Both the position numbers and the translations under genes were made by a program. Below the pieces are notes generated by a model. The model worked only from the letters and a program-made list of their open reading frames with translations, was not told the origin of the DNA and did no database searches. This document shows, piece after piece, positions 21,311-33,392 of a stretch of 64,000 nt of DNA. Numbering within the stretch: position 1 is the first letter of the stretch; every line of letters starts with the position of its first letter. Source of the DNA: Pseudeuparius sepicola (lineage: Eukaryota > Arthropoda > Insecta > Coleoptera > Anthribidae); NCBI GenBank assembly GCA_963920635.1, contig OY987299.1, positions 18,465,401 to 18,529,400 of the forward strand. Reading direction: 5' to 3'.

Positions 21311-22905
21311 TGTAAGTATCCAAAATACACAAAAAACACACCACTGGAACTACTATTGTGAATCAAGAAACTTATAAGAGAGGAGGCTGTGAACTGGCTA
21401 ATGGCCATTCAACAAACCTCTTTAAAGGGAAAAAATTCGATGTCAGTCAAAAAATATAGTAGGAGAAAAACGATTTGCCCACTCTAGAATTTTTAAAAAA
21501 CTTGTTTATTGATCTGAGCGAGACTGTGTGGCGTTATGCGTGGTCATTAAATTTAATATGTGGTAAACAAGAGGCCACGGGGATGAACGATATAATGCAA
21601 TGTAATCAAAAAAAAATTAGCTAGACTGTATGGCGTTATACACGTTCTTTAGGGCCGGACTGGGCTGATGGACTAGGGGGAATTAGATTGTTAATACATC
21701 GCAGAGTCTTTGCGAAATTGAATGTGATAATGTTTAAAGAAACAAATCGCGCATGGGTTGTCCAATCATATCGTTGCACAGTTAATTAAAAATGTAGACG
21801 CAAAAACATATCTCCCAAAAAAAAAGTTCAACCTACTTTCCGCTTAAAAATCGAACAACAGAGGTATCTCCCATCGCTCACAAAACCAATTCCAGAAAGG
21901 ACAAGAACGCCAAGGCCGGGCGCACTCAAATTTCGTATCGGTGTTTTCTTTTAGTCGAAAAATATTTCCAAGGTAAAAGCTGAACTTTTGGGGTGTATGT
22001 TGAAAATTTACATTTTGGGGTACGAATGAGGTTGATCGCGGCGTCTCGGCTAGAAGGTCAAAATGGGTCAAAATGGGCCTAAGGTTTTGAAATTTTTTTT
22101 TACACCTACCTAATTCTTCATCTTGAACAAGTTTCATTAACAACATTTTAACGTGTAAGCTACAGAAAAGGCACTCTTCTAAAATAGTATAATATTTTTA
22201 ATTAAAAGATACCTCTGTAAGGATATTAGGCAGACTTTTAGGCTATGTGTTCTCTAGAAAAATTGTTAGAGTGCTTGCTTTAGGTAGCGAAAATCGCAGG
22301 GGTAGAAAGTCACGGTGGAGTCATTGATAAACGGTTCCACTTATCGAAATTTGGAAGGAAGTCACTGTGGTAATCATCGTTAAAATCTTCTATTACCTAC
22401 GCTGCTATAATTAAATATTTATCTACGGCTTGGTTCTGTTTCTTTTCCAATGCCTAAATAGTACATTTTATAATATTAATTTTGTTTCCTCTCCAATATA
22501 TTGTACGGTGTTTGTATCACATATATCTGTGAAAACCAACGTTTCAGATATTTCTCAGTTTTTAAGAGCGGTGTTTGGTCAGAAACGATCTAGTGGATGA
22601 TGGGGTAGTAAAAAGGCCGCCGTTTTTCCAGAGCCTGTTTTGAATACACCCCACCAAGTCTTGACTTGTCATTATGATAGGTATTGCATACTTTTGTATA
22701 GGAGTCAGCTTTTGTTAACCCAACTTCTTTCTGTTATCTTCTTCCACCATTTTAATCTCAATTCATCTACCCGACGCCACAATATGTTACTAATCGTGAA
22801 TCCACTACGGCGACTTTCATCTTAATGGGGATCTGTCTACCCCAACCACTTTATTTATCGATTTCGGAAAATGTATGGTAATGGGAGGGAAACTAAACAC
22901 CGATA
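21311..22905. other. Non-coding; decayed FB-2 copy at 21735-22215
   Basis: The part 21735-21850 shares 'aaacaaatcgcgcatgggtt' and 'cgttgcacag' with the foldback at 7581, and 22195-22215 carries the mirrored 'attaaaagatacct' end. The rest shows no gene. Confidence 0.5.
21373..21382 (-). promoter_or_regulatory. TATA box upstream of spacer gene
   Basis: On the - strand 'cttataag' lies about 70 bp before the ATG at 21310, and a possible initiator 'attcac/ttccagtgg' follows by ~25-40 bp. Confidence 0.4.
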
Positions 22906-22928
22906 TTTTATTTTTTATTATTTTATTA
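22906..22928 (-). terminator. Polyadenylation signals of major capsid gene, right copy
   Basis: On the - strand 'taataaaataataaaaaat' lies 60-80 bp after the capsid stop codon (22986-22988). It supplies the 3' end that the left copy has lost. Confidence 0.55.
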
Positions 22929-22985
22929 GGTCAAGTACAAGTACAATAATACCTTACACCTAAAAAAACTCTCCGTAAAATTAAA

Positions 22986-24200
22986 CTACATAAGTTCCCT
23001 AACTACTTCACTTAATGGTAAATATTCGATGGTACTATCATGTATAATAATACAATAAGCTCGGGTTGAGGCTGGAAATCCTTCGTTACTCTCGATGTCC
23101 AGCTTTACGTCAACCGTGGTGCTTTTCATGGACTCTATTCGTCGGGAACAGTCGATGACAAAGAGAGCTGCGTTATTTTTGTATTCGGTGTAGCTAAGCA
23201 AGGGATGCCTCTCATTCATATAACTAGAGCAAAAGTCTACGTAATTATGGTAGGCCTATAGATAGTCATTGCCATTAAAATCCAATCTCAGCCGTTCAAA
23301 AGGAAAATATTCACCATTTAACATCCGCTATATTTATATTATCGAATACGGAAGGGTCCTTTCTAGCATTTTCATTGCGAATCCTTTGAAATCCCACTAT
23401 AACGTATCGAGGACTCGACACGGACATTGAAGTTTTGACTGACCAAATTTCTCTGTTGGCATTGACTGTAAGACTTGGCAGTTCGTGAAGTTCCCATTTA
23501 CGATACGGTATAATTATAGGGCGATCACGTTTAATAGACTGAAGCAGATCCAATCTAATGAAATCGCTAGGTTGAATATGTTTCACTTTTAACTCGACAT
23601 TGGAAACTGTTATTTCTGCCGTCAATTCAGCAGCAGATGCAGGATCATCTTCCAGAAGTAAAGAGTTGTTATCGTTTCTAGCTCGTGTTAATCTTAAAGT
23701 TTGTTTTCCGCAAGTGGCCAACTGATAATCGTTAAATATTCCAAACAAATGTTTCAGAGGTATTCTCAAGCTAAATGTTCCATCCAAATTTACGGTCAAA
23801 GGCTTGGTTGGACCAGACCAACTTGCAGTTACCAGGAATTTTTCATCGCTGGGGGCGTAGCATAGATATGTGTGATAGCACTCACAATTCCAGGATTTCG
23901 AACTGTTTCCAATTCCTTTCCATTCAGTTCATATGAAATCGAATCGAAGAGAAACGCACCTCCATTATTAGCAAAACTACATTTCCCGGTTCCCGTTTTC
24001 TTCTCTATTTTACCTTTGATATAAATTGCAGCGTCATACATCAATAACCAAGTGTCTCCTTGGTTAATCGTTATCTCCACAATGTCATTATTCAGAAAAT
24101 ATTTCACAAACGGGTAATATGTTCGTTGCTCTAATCGCTGAATGGACTCATCGAAGGTTGGAGTGCGGTGCACGTCGAATACTTGCGGCGTTAACGACAT
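22986..24200 (-). pseudogene. Major capsid protein (double jelly roll), right copy, full span but broken
   Basis: The gene keeps its natural start (24200), TATA box (24314-24321), C-terminus and polyA region, spanning about 405 codons, which is the compact end of the double-jelly-roll capsid range. It is interrupted three times: a one-base frameshift near 23873, a second frameshift beside the TGA at 23313-23311, and a TAG at 23258-23256. Open pieces are 24200-23829, 23799-23311 and 23219-22986. The last piece has the typical end of the family, with 'ALFVIDCSRRIESMKSTTVDV' like strands (positions 23170-23100). Compared with the left copy over codons 1-221 there are about four residue changes. 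The other four genes of this copy have no break. Confidence 0.82.
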
Positions 24201-24313
24201 GGTAGCCGAGTGCTTCTAGAAATCGACGGTTTTCCGGCGTTAGATTCAAGTTGCAATGGTGTTTCCACTTCGATGACGTCTTCGTCAATGAGGGTCGGAG
24301 GTCACTAAACCGC

Positions 24314-24321
24314 CTTTTATA
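24314..24321 (-). promoter_or_regulatory. TATA box of right major capsid gene
   Basis: TATAAAAG on the - strand, placed as in the left copy, 114 bp before the capsid ATG. The frame 24148-24354 across it is the mirrored leader, not a gene. Confidence 0.6.
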
Positions 24322-24355
24322 CGGTTGGTAGTTGCCTCCAAAAACCAAACGCATT

Positions 24356-25084
24356 TCACATAGACAGTCGTTTCACTTCCAATCTAACGATAATTTCTTC
24401 ACCTCTGAAATTGACAGGCTTGAAATTCTGATCGAGGATGTTTATGGTCAGGTTGTTTATTTCACGTTTCGTGACAGGCACGTAGAGTAAATTTTTAGGG
24501 GTTTCGTCTATGGCGTAACCGGGGTCGACCCCAATGGCGAATTCGTAAATCGTGTGCGTAGGTCGGTTTACGTAATAAGCACCGGCTGTGATGTTACAAT
24601 CTATATGTATCGTTCTAACTTTAATGATATTTACCGGCAAATCTGAAACGTGCACTTTCCCTTTATCTAAGTATCGTTCGGAAAACCCCAAAAGTCTTCC
24701 AATAGACCCGGCTGTAACAAAATCTATGGTATATTGATCGCTGTAGATCTCACACTGCAGAGTGCTCTTGTTCGCTTGTATCGATATGCTACCGCTATCG
24801 TTTTCGTCTTCCGATTTTTTCAAATTTTTCCGTATGTGCTCTTCTATATTTTTTATCTCGTATGAACCGGTGGGAAGTGATATTTCTTTGCTAGCACCGA
24901 AACTACCGGTTAGATAACGAAAATTGTTGTCGCCGCTCTCCTCTTCGATATTCGGTATGCTGTTGAACGTGTGGAATCCCAGCAAAGCTAAACCGTACTC
25001 GGCGTTTGGGTCCAAAACTATCGGACTGTCAAAATCGATGGAGAGCGTGGACGTGCGTCCGTGTAGAGTAAACAACAATGACAT
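24356..25084 (-). CDS. Penton-like minor capsid protein, right copy (242 aa)
   Basis: The ORF is intact and identical to the left copy except for Ile instead of Val in the segment 'IYEFA(I/V)GVDPGY'. Domain and role are as for 13698-14426: a single-jelly-roll vertex protein of a Polinton/adintovirus-like virion. The start is 12 nt after the protease stop. Retention of an open 242-codon frame next to a capsid gene with three breaks is notable; with so few silent and replacement changes, age and selection cannot be separated by eye. Confidence 0.8.
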   Translation of the reverse strand: MSLLFTLHGRTSTLSIDFDSPIVLDPNAEYGLALLGFHTFNSIPNIEEESGDNNFRYLTGSFGASKEISLPTGSYEIKNIEEHIRKNLKKSEDENDSGSISIQANKSTLQCEIYSDQYTIDFVTAGSIGRLLGFSERYLDKGKVHVSDLPVNIIKVRTIHIDCNITAGAYYVNRPTHTIYEFAIGVDPGYAIDETPKNLLYVPVTKREINNLTINILDQNFKPVNFRGEEIIVRLEVKRLSM

Positions 25085-25096
25085 GACTGGCGACTT

Positions 25097-25468
25097 TTAA
25101 GTTTTCCCCCACCTTTTATAGAGAAATTCAATGCACAAATGACCGCAATTTATTTCGTTAAAATTTTGATAGGCGTCGTTATTGTACGTGACCTTGACAC
25201 CCTTTCCAAAATATCGAATCAGTTCTTTGGGCGGTTTCAAAGCGCCAAAGCTATCGAAATATTCTACGGCACAGCCTCTTTTTTTGTAAGCTACCCAATG
25301 CGTTCCTTTGTTGCGTTGCACGTCTAAATTTAAAATGGCCGCTTCGTAATTTTTCGGCGTCGACGGAAGTGTATCTCTCATAAAGACGCCTCTGAAATAT
25401 GGTATTTTTAAAATTTCCACGTAATTCAATATATCTTCGTCGGACAGCGGTCTATTGGGTAGCTTCAT
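25097..25468 (-). CDS. Adenain-type cysteine protease, right copy (123 aa)
   Basis: Same architecture as the left copy, with His57, Asp72, Gln101 and Cys108 preserved. The two differences (Gln/Pro at residue 35, Thr/Lys at residue 122) are outside the catalytic motifs. The start overlaps the phospholipase stop by ATGA at 25465-25468, so coupled termination-reinitiation is the simplest way to translate it from the shared transcript; that is inference. Confidence 0.88.
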   Translation of the reverse strand: MKLPNRPLSDEDILNYVEILKIPYFRGVFMRDTLPSTPKNYEAAILNLDVQRNKGTHWVAYKKRGCAVEYFDSFGALKPPKELIRYFGKGVKVTYNNDAYQNFNEINCGHLCIEFLYKRWGKT

Positions 25469-26256
25469 TGGGAGTTTTTTTGTTTCTTAAGGAACAGTCC
25501 TAATCCATTCTTATTTTTACGTAAATATAAGCCGGAGCCTTCCTTTCCGATGGCTTCCATCGACCGATTATGCCGTTTTTGTTCTTCCAAAAGCTTCTTC
25601 GCATTTTTTGCGTCGATAATTGTCTTGGCTACAGCACCGGCACCGCCTGCCACCGAACCAAGGGCGCCCAAGGCACCTAGGAGGGGCAGTAAAGGAAGAA
25701 ATCCGCCGGTATGCTGGAACGGAATTGTGCGAGGAATTTTCACGTTCCTCTTTCCACCCGCCTTCTTAACAGCTATTCGTGCCGCTTTTAAAGCAACCAA
25801 CGACGCTTTCTTCAAGTGCTTCATGTCATTCAACTGACTGTTGCTCAAAGTTTTTTTCAGAGATCTTTCAACTTTTTTGACGATGTCTCTTTTAAACGAA
25901 ACCGGGCGCTTATTTATCCCCATACCGACCTTGCGTTTGACCTTCATCGTATTTGTAACGAACCACGCGGCAGCTTTTTCGTCGAATTTAGCGTCCCTCG
26001 ATACCACTCGCTCCCACGCTCGATTTTCCAATTCTTTGTCTGCTCTATGTCTCTCTTCCAGAGACTTATTTTTGGAATATGCGATGTCGTGATCTTTGCA
26101 AGCGGCGTCTAGCTTATTGATGCCGGGATCTCCACGAGCAAGGCGTTTCTCCAACTTTGTTCCTGGACCGCAGTACTGGTAGCCGGGAAGGTGTAATTCG
26201 ACTGGCAACCTATTGATGACGCTATTAACCAATCCACTTCCAGCGAAAGACGACAT
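25465..26256 (-). CDS. Phospholipase A2-domain virion protein, right copy (263 aa)
   Basis: YCGPG calcium loop and the His-Asp pair in CKDHDIAY are intact, followed by the same basic middle, hydrophobic Gly/Ala/Leu stretch and GLYL...GLGLFLKK tail. Compared with the left copy it has an extra Val near residue 19 (a 3-bp indel, so the frame is kept) and Arg for Lys at residue 71. The start at 26256 is chosen because TATA (26288-26295) and an initiator precede it as in the left copy. Parvoviruses carry this domain at the N-terminus of VP1, but here the protein ends after a hydrophobic region and has no parvoviral capsid jelly roll. Confidence 0.88.
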   Translation of the reverse strand: MSSFAGSGLVNSVINRLPVELHLPGYQYCGPGTKLEKRLARGDPGINKLDAACKDHDIAYSKNKSLEERHRADKELENRAWERVVSRDAKFDEKAAAWFVTNTMKVKRKVGMGINKRPVSFKRDIVKKVERSLKKTLSNSQLNDMKHLKKASLVALKAARIAVKKAGGKRNVKIPRTIPFQHTGGFLPLLPLLGALGALGSVAGGAGAVAKTIIDAKNAKKLLEEQKRHNRSMEAIGKEGSGLYLRKNKNGLGLFLKKQKNSQ

Positions 26257-26285
26257 CACACTGAGCTGAACGAACAACGATGAGT

Positions 26286-26295
26286 TTTATTTATA
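26286..26295 (-). promoter_or_regulatory. TATA box of right phospholipase-protease-penton unit
   Basis: TATAAATAAA on the - strand, 32-39 bp before the ATG at 26256, mirrored from 12490. Confidence 0.6.
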
Positions 26296-26339
26296 CCTTT
26301 TTCCAAGATTTGAAAAAAAAAACAAATGGCTTTTAAACG

Positions 26340-26345
26340 TTTATT
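26340..26345 (-). terminator. Polyadenylation signal of right 101-aa gene
   Basis: AATAAA inside the same TAATAAACGTTTAAAA module as in the left copy (one base differs at the 5' edge). Confidence 0.6.
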
Positions 26346-26429
26346 AGAAATCAATTATTATATATATTTGTTATATTTTCCTATTAACTACAGCATATCA
26401 CATTCAAATTTTTCAAATGTCCAGTTTTC

Positions 26430-26735
26430 TCATTCTACAATAAATTCGATATTTGTAGATAGGCCGACGGGCCCAAGACTCTTCATGTAATACCTCCTTC
26501 CGTTACCGATATCCCTGTTAATTTCTTCGATCCGTTGGGGCGTAAACTCGGCCGTGTATCGTTGCGGCAGCACCGTCTTAAATTCTTCGAACTCGACGTA
26601 GACCTTCTCTCCGTATTGCGTGTTCACTTTGTCCACGCTCGTGATTTGAAAATTTTCATCCACCTCCATATTTTGAACGCTTTCGAATTTCTTGACGATC
26701 AAATTCTTGTTCAGGTGATTCAGGAACGACTGCAT
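26430..26735 (-). CDS. Small virus-derived protein (101 aa), right copy
   Basis: Intact and one residue different from the left copy (Gly for Val near position 88). It sits first in the cassette behind its own TATA box (about 26805-26812) and control block. Family unknown; the pattern and the uncertainty about an OB-like fold are as for 12050-12355. Being separately promoted and terminated, it may be expressed at a different time from the capsid genes; that is inference. Confidence 0.7.
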   Translation of the reverse strand: MQSFLNHLNKNLIVKKFESVQNMEVDENFQITSVDKVNTQYGEKVYVEFEEFKTVLPQRYTAEFTPQRIEEINRDIGNGRRYYMKSLGPVGLSTNIEFIVE

Positions 26736-26800
26736 TTTGAACTCGGAAAATCAGACTGTATGAAATTGTAAGTGTATATAACGGGAAAACTGCTCTTGCG

Positions 26801-27045
26801 CACGAATATATAAACCTCACCCCACCAAGCCGTTGGAGTGGGGGTTGCCCCGTCGTTGGAGTGGGGGGGGTCAACTGGGGGTCACACGTGGCCCAAAGGT
26901 CAAAGGTTAACCTATCAGGATCTAGGGGTCAACTGGGGTCATCCGGTGACGTCACGTGACCTCGGGCATGACGTAGCCACTTTGCTCCCGTGACCTCGGG
27001 CCGTAGGGGACTCTCAGGATCAAGGGGTCAACTGAGGTCAAAGTG
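26801..27045 (-). promoter_or_regulatory. Control block of right cassette
   Basis: Mirror of 11741-11985: GGGTCA-ACTG-(A/G)GGTCA repeats, CACGTGACGTCA-type overlap near 26945-26960, AAAGGTCAAAGGTTAA near 26895-26910, and the TATA box within 'cgaatatataaacc' (26804-26817). The homopolymer here is 8 G against 12 C on the left. Confidence 0.6.
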
Positions 27046-27146
27046 GTCCCGTACTCTCTTTGTATTACTACTATCGTATATTCATGAGTAAGGCAAGGAC
27101 TGGAGTTGTGACGTAGGTATGATTGGTATAAACCAAAGTCTATCTA

Positions 27147-27749
27147 CAGGGTGTTAGTAAATAAGTGCGACAAACTTTAAGGGGCGATTCTACATGAAAA
27201 AATAATGACAATTTGCTATATAAACGTAGGTCCGCAAATGCTTCGTTTCCGATATACAGGTAGTCAAATTTAAAAAAAAAATCATAATTTATTTATTGTT
27301 ATAGCTATTGCGCACCTAACTAAAAATGTTTTATTCGAGGTATTTTTATTTTCATTTGTTGTTTTGATTTATTGTTGCTGTATAGGATAGGTTTTTGATA
27401 TTGTAATAGAAATTAAAAATAAGCGTTATGTTGTTTTATTTTTTTGCATAAAAATGGCGGCCCCTGTGAAAAAAAGGTAAGAGAGCTTTTTTGTCGCACG
27501 CCACTGATTAACATAAAATTTTTAATCGGGTGTCAAAAAATGCGCTTTCTATTCCTGTTAAAACCCCCAAATTTCATTTGAATATCTGAATCCGTTTCAG
27601 CGCAATAAATAAATTTTTTTTTTTTACTTTGACTCCCTGTATATCGGAAACGAAGCATTTGCGGACCTACGTTTATATAGCAAACTGTCCTTATTTTTTC
27701 ATGTAGAATCACCCTTTAAAGTTTGTCGCACTTATTTACTAACACCCTG
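27147..27749. mobile_element. MITE inserted in right cassette end
   Basis: The terminal inverted repeats are over 100 bp: CAGGGTGTTAGTAAATAAGT at the left and its reverse complement at the right, both continuing through 'gcgacaaactttaa' and 'aacgtaggtccgcaaatgct'. It lies between 'gttcata' and 'cctacgtcac', which are adjacent in the left copy, so it arrived after or independently of the duplication. Clean target duplication is not visible; about 40 extra bases accompany it. Confidence 0.8.
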
Positions 27750-27785
27750 GGGGTATTGGGTATGAACATTCGTTGAACAGAGAGA

Positions 27786-27935
27786 TCAACAGTTATCAGA
27801 GATAGTCCATGAGTTTTCCATAATAGGTGTGATCACTAAGTAATTATTGTAACCAAAAACCATAGTTTTAAGCAGTGGCGTAGCATCACACAATTTCATG
27901 TAGGTAGTAAAAAATAATTAGTAATAATGGTGATG
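27786..27935. other. Unique flank between cassette and satellite
   Basis: No feature seen. Confidence 0.4.
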
Positions 27936-29958
<2,023 letters not shown>

Positions 29959-30297
29959 CTAATTATCTATACTAACTTCTCTTTGAATAACTGGCAATAT
30001 TTTACTGAATTCCACTGAACATTCAGCAACACAGTTGTCTCTATTTCCTACTTCTCCTTTGGTAATTGGTTTGGACCTATCCCACAAAATCTTATGATTG
30101 TTATTAAAAGAATGTTCGTTCACATATTTTTGACTTCGAAATTTGATTTTGCCTGGGATATAATTTTTATGTTCTTTTAAACGAACGTTAAATGGCCCAC
30201 AAGTCTCCCTAACATAGAACTTTCTACATTCGCAAGGAATTTTAATATAAATGCGTTTTTTTGAACTTTGTAACCAGTTTGGTGGCGAAAAACCCAA
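29959..30297 (-). pseudogene. GIY-YIG endonuclease domain remnant, Penelope-like retroelement
   Basis: The translated segment 'YIKIPCECRKFYVRETCGPF' followed by 'VRLKEHK' and later 'EHSFNNNHKILWD' matches the GIY-YIG endonuclease that forms the C-terminus of Penelope-like reverse transcriptases. The first motif has decayed (IYIK for GIYxI) and the second reads FYV instead of YIG, so catalytic competence is doubtful. The reverse transcriptase is not found upstream on this strand, so the copy is 5'-truncated, as is usual for such retroelements. Confidence 0.75.
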
Positions 30298-30569
30298 TTA
30301 AAATTCAACGGATCTGTTTGCGCCAAAAATAAATTTTAGAAAATATTTAGTATCTATTATTGCTTAGGTCAAATTAATAATTTATTTGAAGATTGTCGAA
30401 AGTGTGACAAATAAACCAAATATGTGGCATTCAACACTATTATATGAAGTTTTATATCCCCGCACTGGATGATAAAAAAATCGTATAGAGAGCGAACTTT
30501 TCTCAAGGAGTCCAAAAAATTAGGTAAATGTGCTAAAATAACAGATTTTTAATATCATCAAAACACATA

Positions 30570-31010
30570 CAGCGTGTTCACTTTTAAGTGGACACAAATC
30601 AATAAAAAATTGATTTGTTGGGATATTTTCAAAAAAAATTTTTTGATACAAAGGTCTTCAAAATGCGGAACTTTCTACGTGAACACATTTGTCAAATTGC
30701 AATTCCAGGGCCGGCTAAGAATTTTTTTAAACCCCGATTTTCACAAAATCTATTTAGGCATTTTTTTTATTTAAAATCTGACCATACAGCGTTAATTAGG
30801 ACCCTCTAAAACCCTTTAGTTCAAAATTTGAACTAAAAACATACAGGGAGTTCGGTTTTACAGCGCCTTAAAGTTGCGCAAAGTAGTGATTTCGAGGGCC
30901 CCTGGAGAGTCAAGCGTGCCATGGAATGATTTTAAAACAATTGAAGAATTAACAGGACCACCCAAAGTATTGATGGACGAGACTGCAAGAAAAAATAATA
31001 CAGGATGTTT
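30570..31010 (+). mobile_element. FB-1 foldback, single arm
   Basis: From 'cagcgtgttcacttttaa' through 'ccagggccggctaagaattt', 'tacagcgttaattaggaccc' and 'aacatacagggagttc' it follows the left arm of the element at 1446. The second arm is missing. Confidence 0.65.
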
Positions 31011-31064
31011 TTCTCTACCGATGCTGAAAGTTCAGACTTTTTTCGAATTTTATTCTGATCAAGT

Positions 31065-31150
31065 TTGCCGTGCTCGGCCAGAGGCCTCAGCAACTAAACT
31101 CCACATGAGTCATAAAAAGTTGAACTTCAGTGCCTTGGTACATAAATAAC
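31065..31150 (+). repeat. Family D end fragment
   Basis: The string 'ggccagaggcctc(a/g)gcaact' followed by 'ccacatgagtcataaaaagtt' and 'cagtgccttggtacata' is shared with 39830-39900 and, reversed, with 44680-44770. Confidence 0.65.
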
Positions 31151-32110
31151 TATTAAATTTTAACATACCCATTTTCAGCGATTTTATTTTTTAAATATCA
31201 TAAATATCATTGTTGACCCTTCGTCATGTGACTTCATTTGAGCGAGCCATTTTTAATCTTTTTTAAAGCGAAAGGTACGAAAGCCTGGAAGGGACACTCT
31301 CCTTTTTTTCTAGATCCGTTCCTAATATTTCTACTTATAAGTCGAAATATTGACTGTCAATTTCGAGACTTTTTGTAACACCCTTATGTTGTTTCAGCTA
31401 AAATCTGATAAGAAAGATTCAACGAATCAAATGTAAGTATTTATTGATAAAAAAAAGGCATAGAATATTACTATATTTACTCTGGTGTCATTTAGGTGCG
31501 CAACCCTCTGTTGACACATGAATTCAGAGCGTATATATAGGAATAAGGGCAGTCCCCCGGGTGGTAACTTTATTGCCTTTCCCCGATCCATCATTCAATT
31601 TACCCATAAGTGAATTGTCATTTGTTTTTATCGAACACATCGACACTCCTTTCTGGACAAAGAAAAACAAGGAAGACGTGAAAAATGATAGACGTTCAGT
31701 TGTTCTACTACGAAATAGAACTCGGCAATAAATACCACTTTAATTTAATAGGGTTCCATAAGTAAACTTCAGCGGGCTCACGAGCGCAATTTGTTTTCTA
31801 TATTAGATTATTGTATGGTGGTTGTAATAAAGTCGAGTGAGAAATTGATGGTAATTTAATTGAATGCTGGGTATTTGTAATTTCTACAACTACCGCGTGC
31901 CCTTCACTTCGATTAAGCTTTCTCCTTTTAAGAGATGTGCGATTGGATTAGAAGTAATAAATAATAAAATGCGGGTACCATAAAATAATGTAGCGACTAA
32001 GCAGCCCGTTGCAGATTTTGACAGTTTGTAGAATATTACGTAAGAATACTGGATCAATAATAATAATAATATATTGGCGTCCTATAGAATAGCCGCGGTG
32101 GCGTCGCTCG
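31151..32110. other. Non-coding
   Basis: No gene or element with visible ends. Confidence 0.4.
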
Positions 32111-32111
32111 T

Positions 32112-32250
32112 ACCGGCGCTGACTTTTTAGACTGCATGTTTTTCTGCCTTCGATCGACCTTGGTTCGAACCGATGTCGAGGCAGGGGCATGCACATGTCT
32201 TTAAAGAAAAACACCGCTATGGCCAAGAGCGCTGGACAAATGTGGGTTCA
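32112..32250 (-). repeat. tRNA-derived SINE-like sequence
   Basis: On the - strand a box A-like 'ttggccatagcgg' is followed about 70 bases later by the box B GGTTCGAACC. The spacing is longer than in a tRNA and no cloverleaf forms, so a SINE head or a decayed tRNA copy is likelier than a gene. Confidence 0.35.
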
Positions 32251-33317
32251 CGGCAATGCTCCTAAATAGCTTTATACGTGTGATTTACTAATTGTCCTAC
32301 ACTCACTGGGATTACTACGGTTTTCTAGGGTTTTCCGTAGTACTTGAGCGAATGCTATCCTAGTTCTATCGGGAAAAAAGTCGGCCTGGGGTACTCTTAG
32401 TTTGGAGTATTGTTGTGTTGGGGGGTGCATAACCTTGGCAAGTAAGACAACTCCAGAAAAACAAATATAATTTATTATAAAAAAATGAAAAATAAAAGTA
32501 GAAAAAGAATAATAAAAATAAAAGAAATACTTACAAATACATTAGTAACTTAAACGTCGACTTGGACCCTCTTGACATTTGATGTGGGGAACAACCCCTG
32601 CATGGTGCTTCCCACCAGGCAGGCCACCTTTCCCCGAACACCACTAGCACCCAAGTGTCGAGCCAATTCGTGCTCTCGATACGCGAGGCCACCAATATTG
32701 TTTTGTCAGCAGGATAAATTTATTAATGTTTGTACTAGTTAAAAATCTCATCTACAGGGGGATTGTAATTTTACGACATTATTGTGAAAATTATTATTAT
32801 TATGGTCAAAAATTTCTTCATTTTCGATATAGAGGGGAAACTTGTTCACTTGTTCTTTAATGGAATGTTCTGAAGGATGTTCCATAGTCTGTTATTTGTC
32901 ATAACAGGTTTTTTGGCAATATTATGGTTTAATTCAAAATTTTGCGCAAAGCAGCGTATATCATCCTAAATTCTGTGTCTCTTTAGCGCCGTTTCAAAAC
33001 ACTGATTACCGGTGTCGCTGTTTTTTTTTATTTTAAAAAACGAGGCATCGTTGCTTGCAGACTAGGGACGCAAAACATTAAAATGACCGATTTTTTAAAA
33101 TCCAACATGGCGGCGATGTTTAAATTTAGCCCTTTGTTTGGGCTAATTCTTTTTAAAAAAATATCGGAATGATGCAACCGATACAAAAAGTAAATAGTCA
33201 ACCTTTAAATACGAATAATTATTAAATGAATTATGCCAAAGAAAAATAATTAATAATATATCAGTGTTTCCCCCAATGTCAAATAACAGTGGCCTAATAA
33301 CTAAAATCGATAAAGTA
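32251..33317. repeat. Non-coding; segment 32310-32420 shared with 56960-57160
   Basis: The strings 'gaatgctatcctagttctat', 'cgggaaaaaagtcgg' and 'actcttagtttggagta' recur in reverse complement at about 56968-57120, marking a dispersed repeat. A GC-richer patch without a domain lies at 32555-32690. Confidence 0.5.
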
Positions 33318-33392
33318 GTTACTTAGCGCAAGGCTAAAGCATCAGACTAGTATACCGTAGGTCCCGGGTTCGAGTCCCACATAAAGGCCACA
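33318..33392 (+). repeat. tRNA-like sequence (SINE or tRNA remnant)
   Basis: Box A-like TTAGCGCAAGGCTAAAG and box B GGTTCGAGTCC are 40 bp apart, as in a tRNA, followed by 'cac' and a T-run. The acceptor, anticodon and TpsiC stems pair poorly (only three T-stem pairs), so I do not call a tRNA gene. Confidence 0.4.

Larger units (their letters stand above)
23539..27785 (-). repeat. Right copy of inverted virus-derived cassette
   Basis: This is the reverse complement of 11572-15244, interrupted near its outer end by a MITE-containing insertion (about 27115-27760). Beyond 23539 it continues alone to about 22906 with the rest of the capsid gene. Outer end: 'tatgaacattcgttgaacagagag'. Confidence 0.9.

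Noticed and set aside
11572..27785. Target-site duplication at the outer ends of the inverted pair
   Set aside because: The bases outside (ctatta on the left, atcaac on the right) do not match, so a single transposition of the whole 16-kb unit is not demonstrated.
30874..31149. 91-codon ORF
   Set aside because: It runs from an FB-1 arm into a family D fragment.
33318..33392. tRNA gene
   Set aside because: Internal promoter boxes are present but acceptor, anticodon and T stems do not pair.
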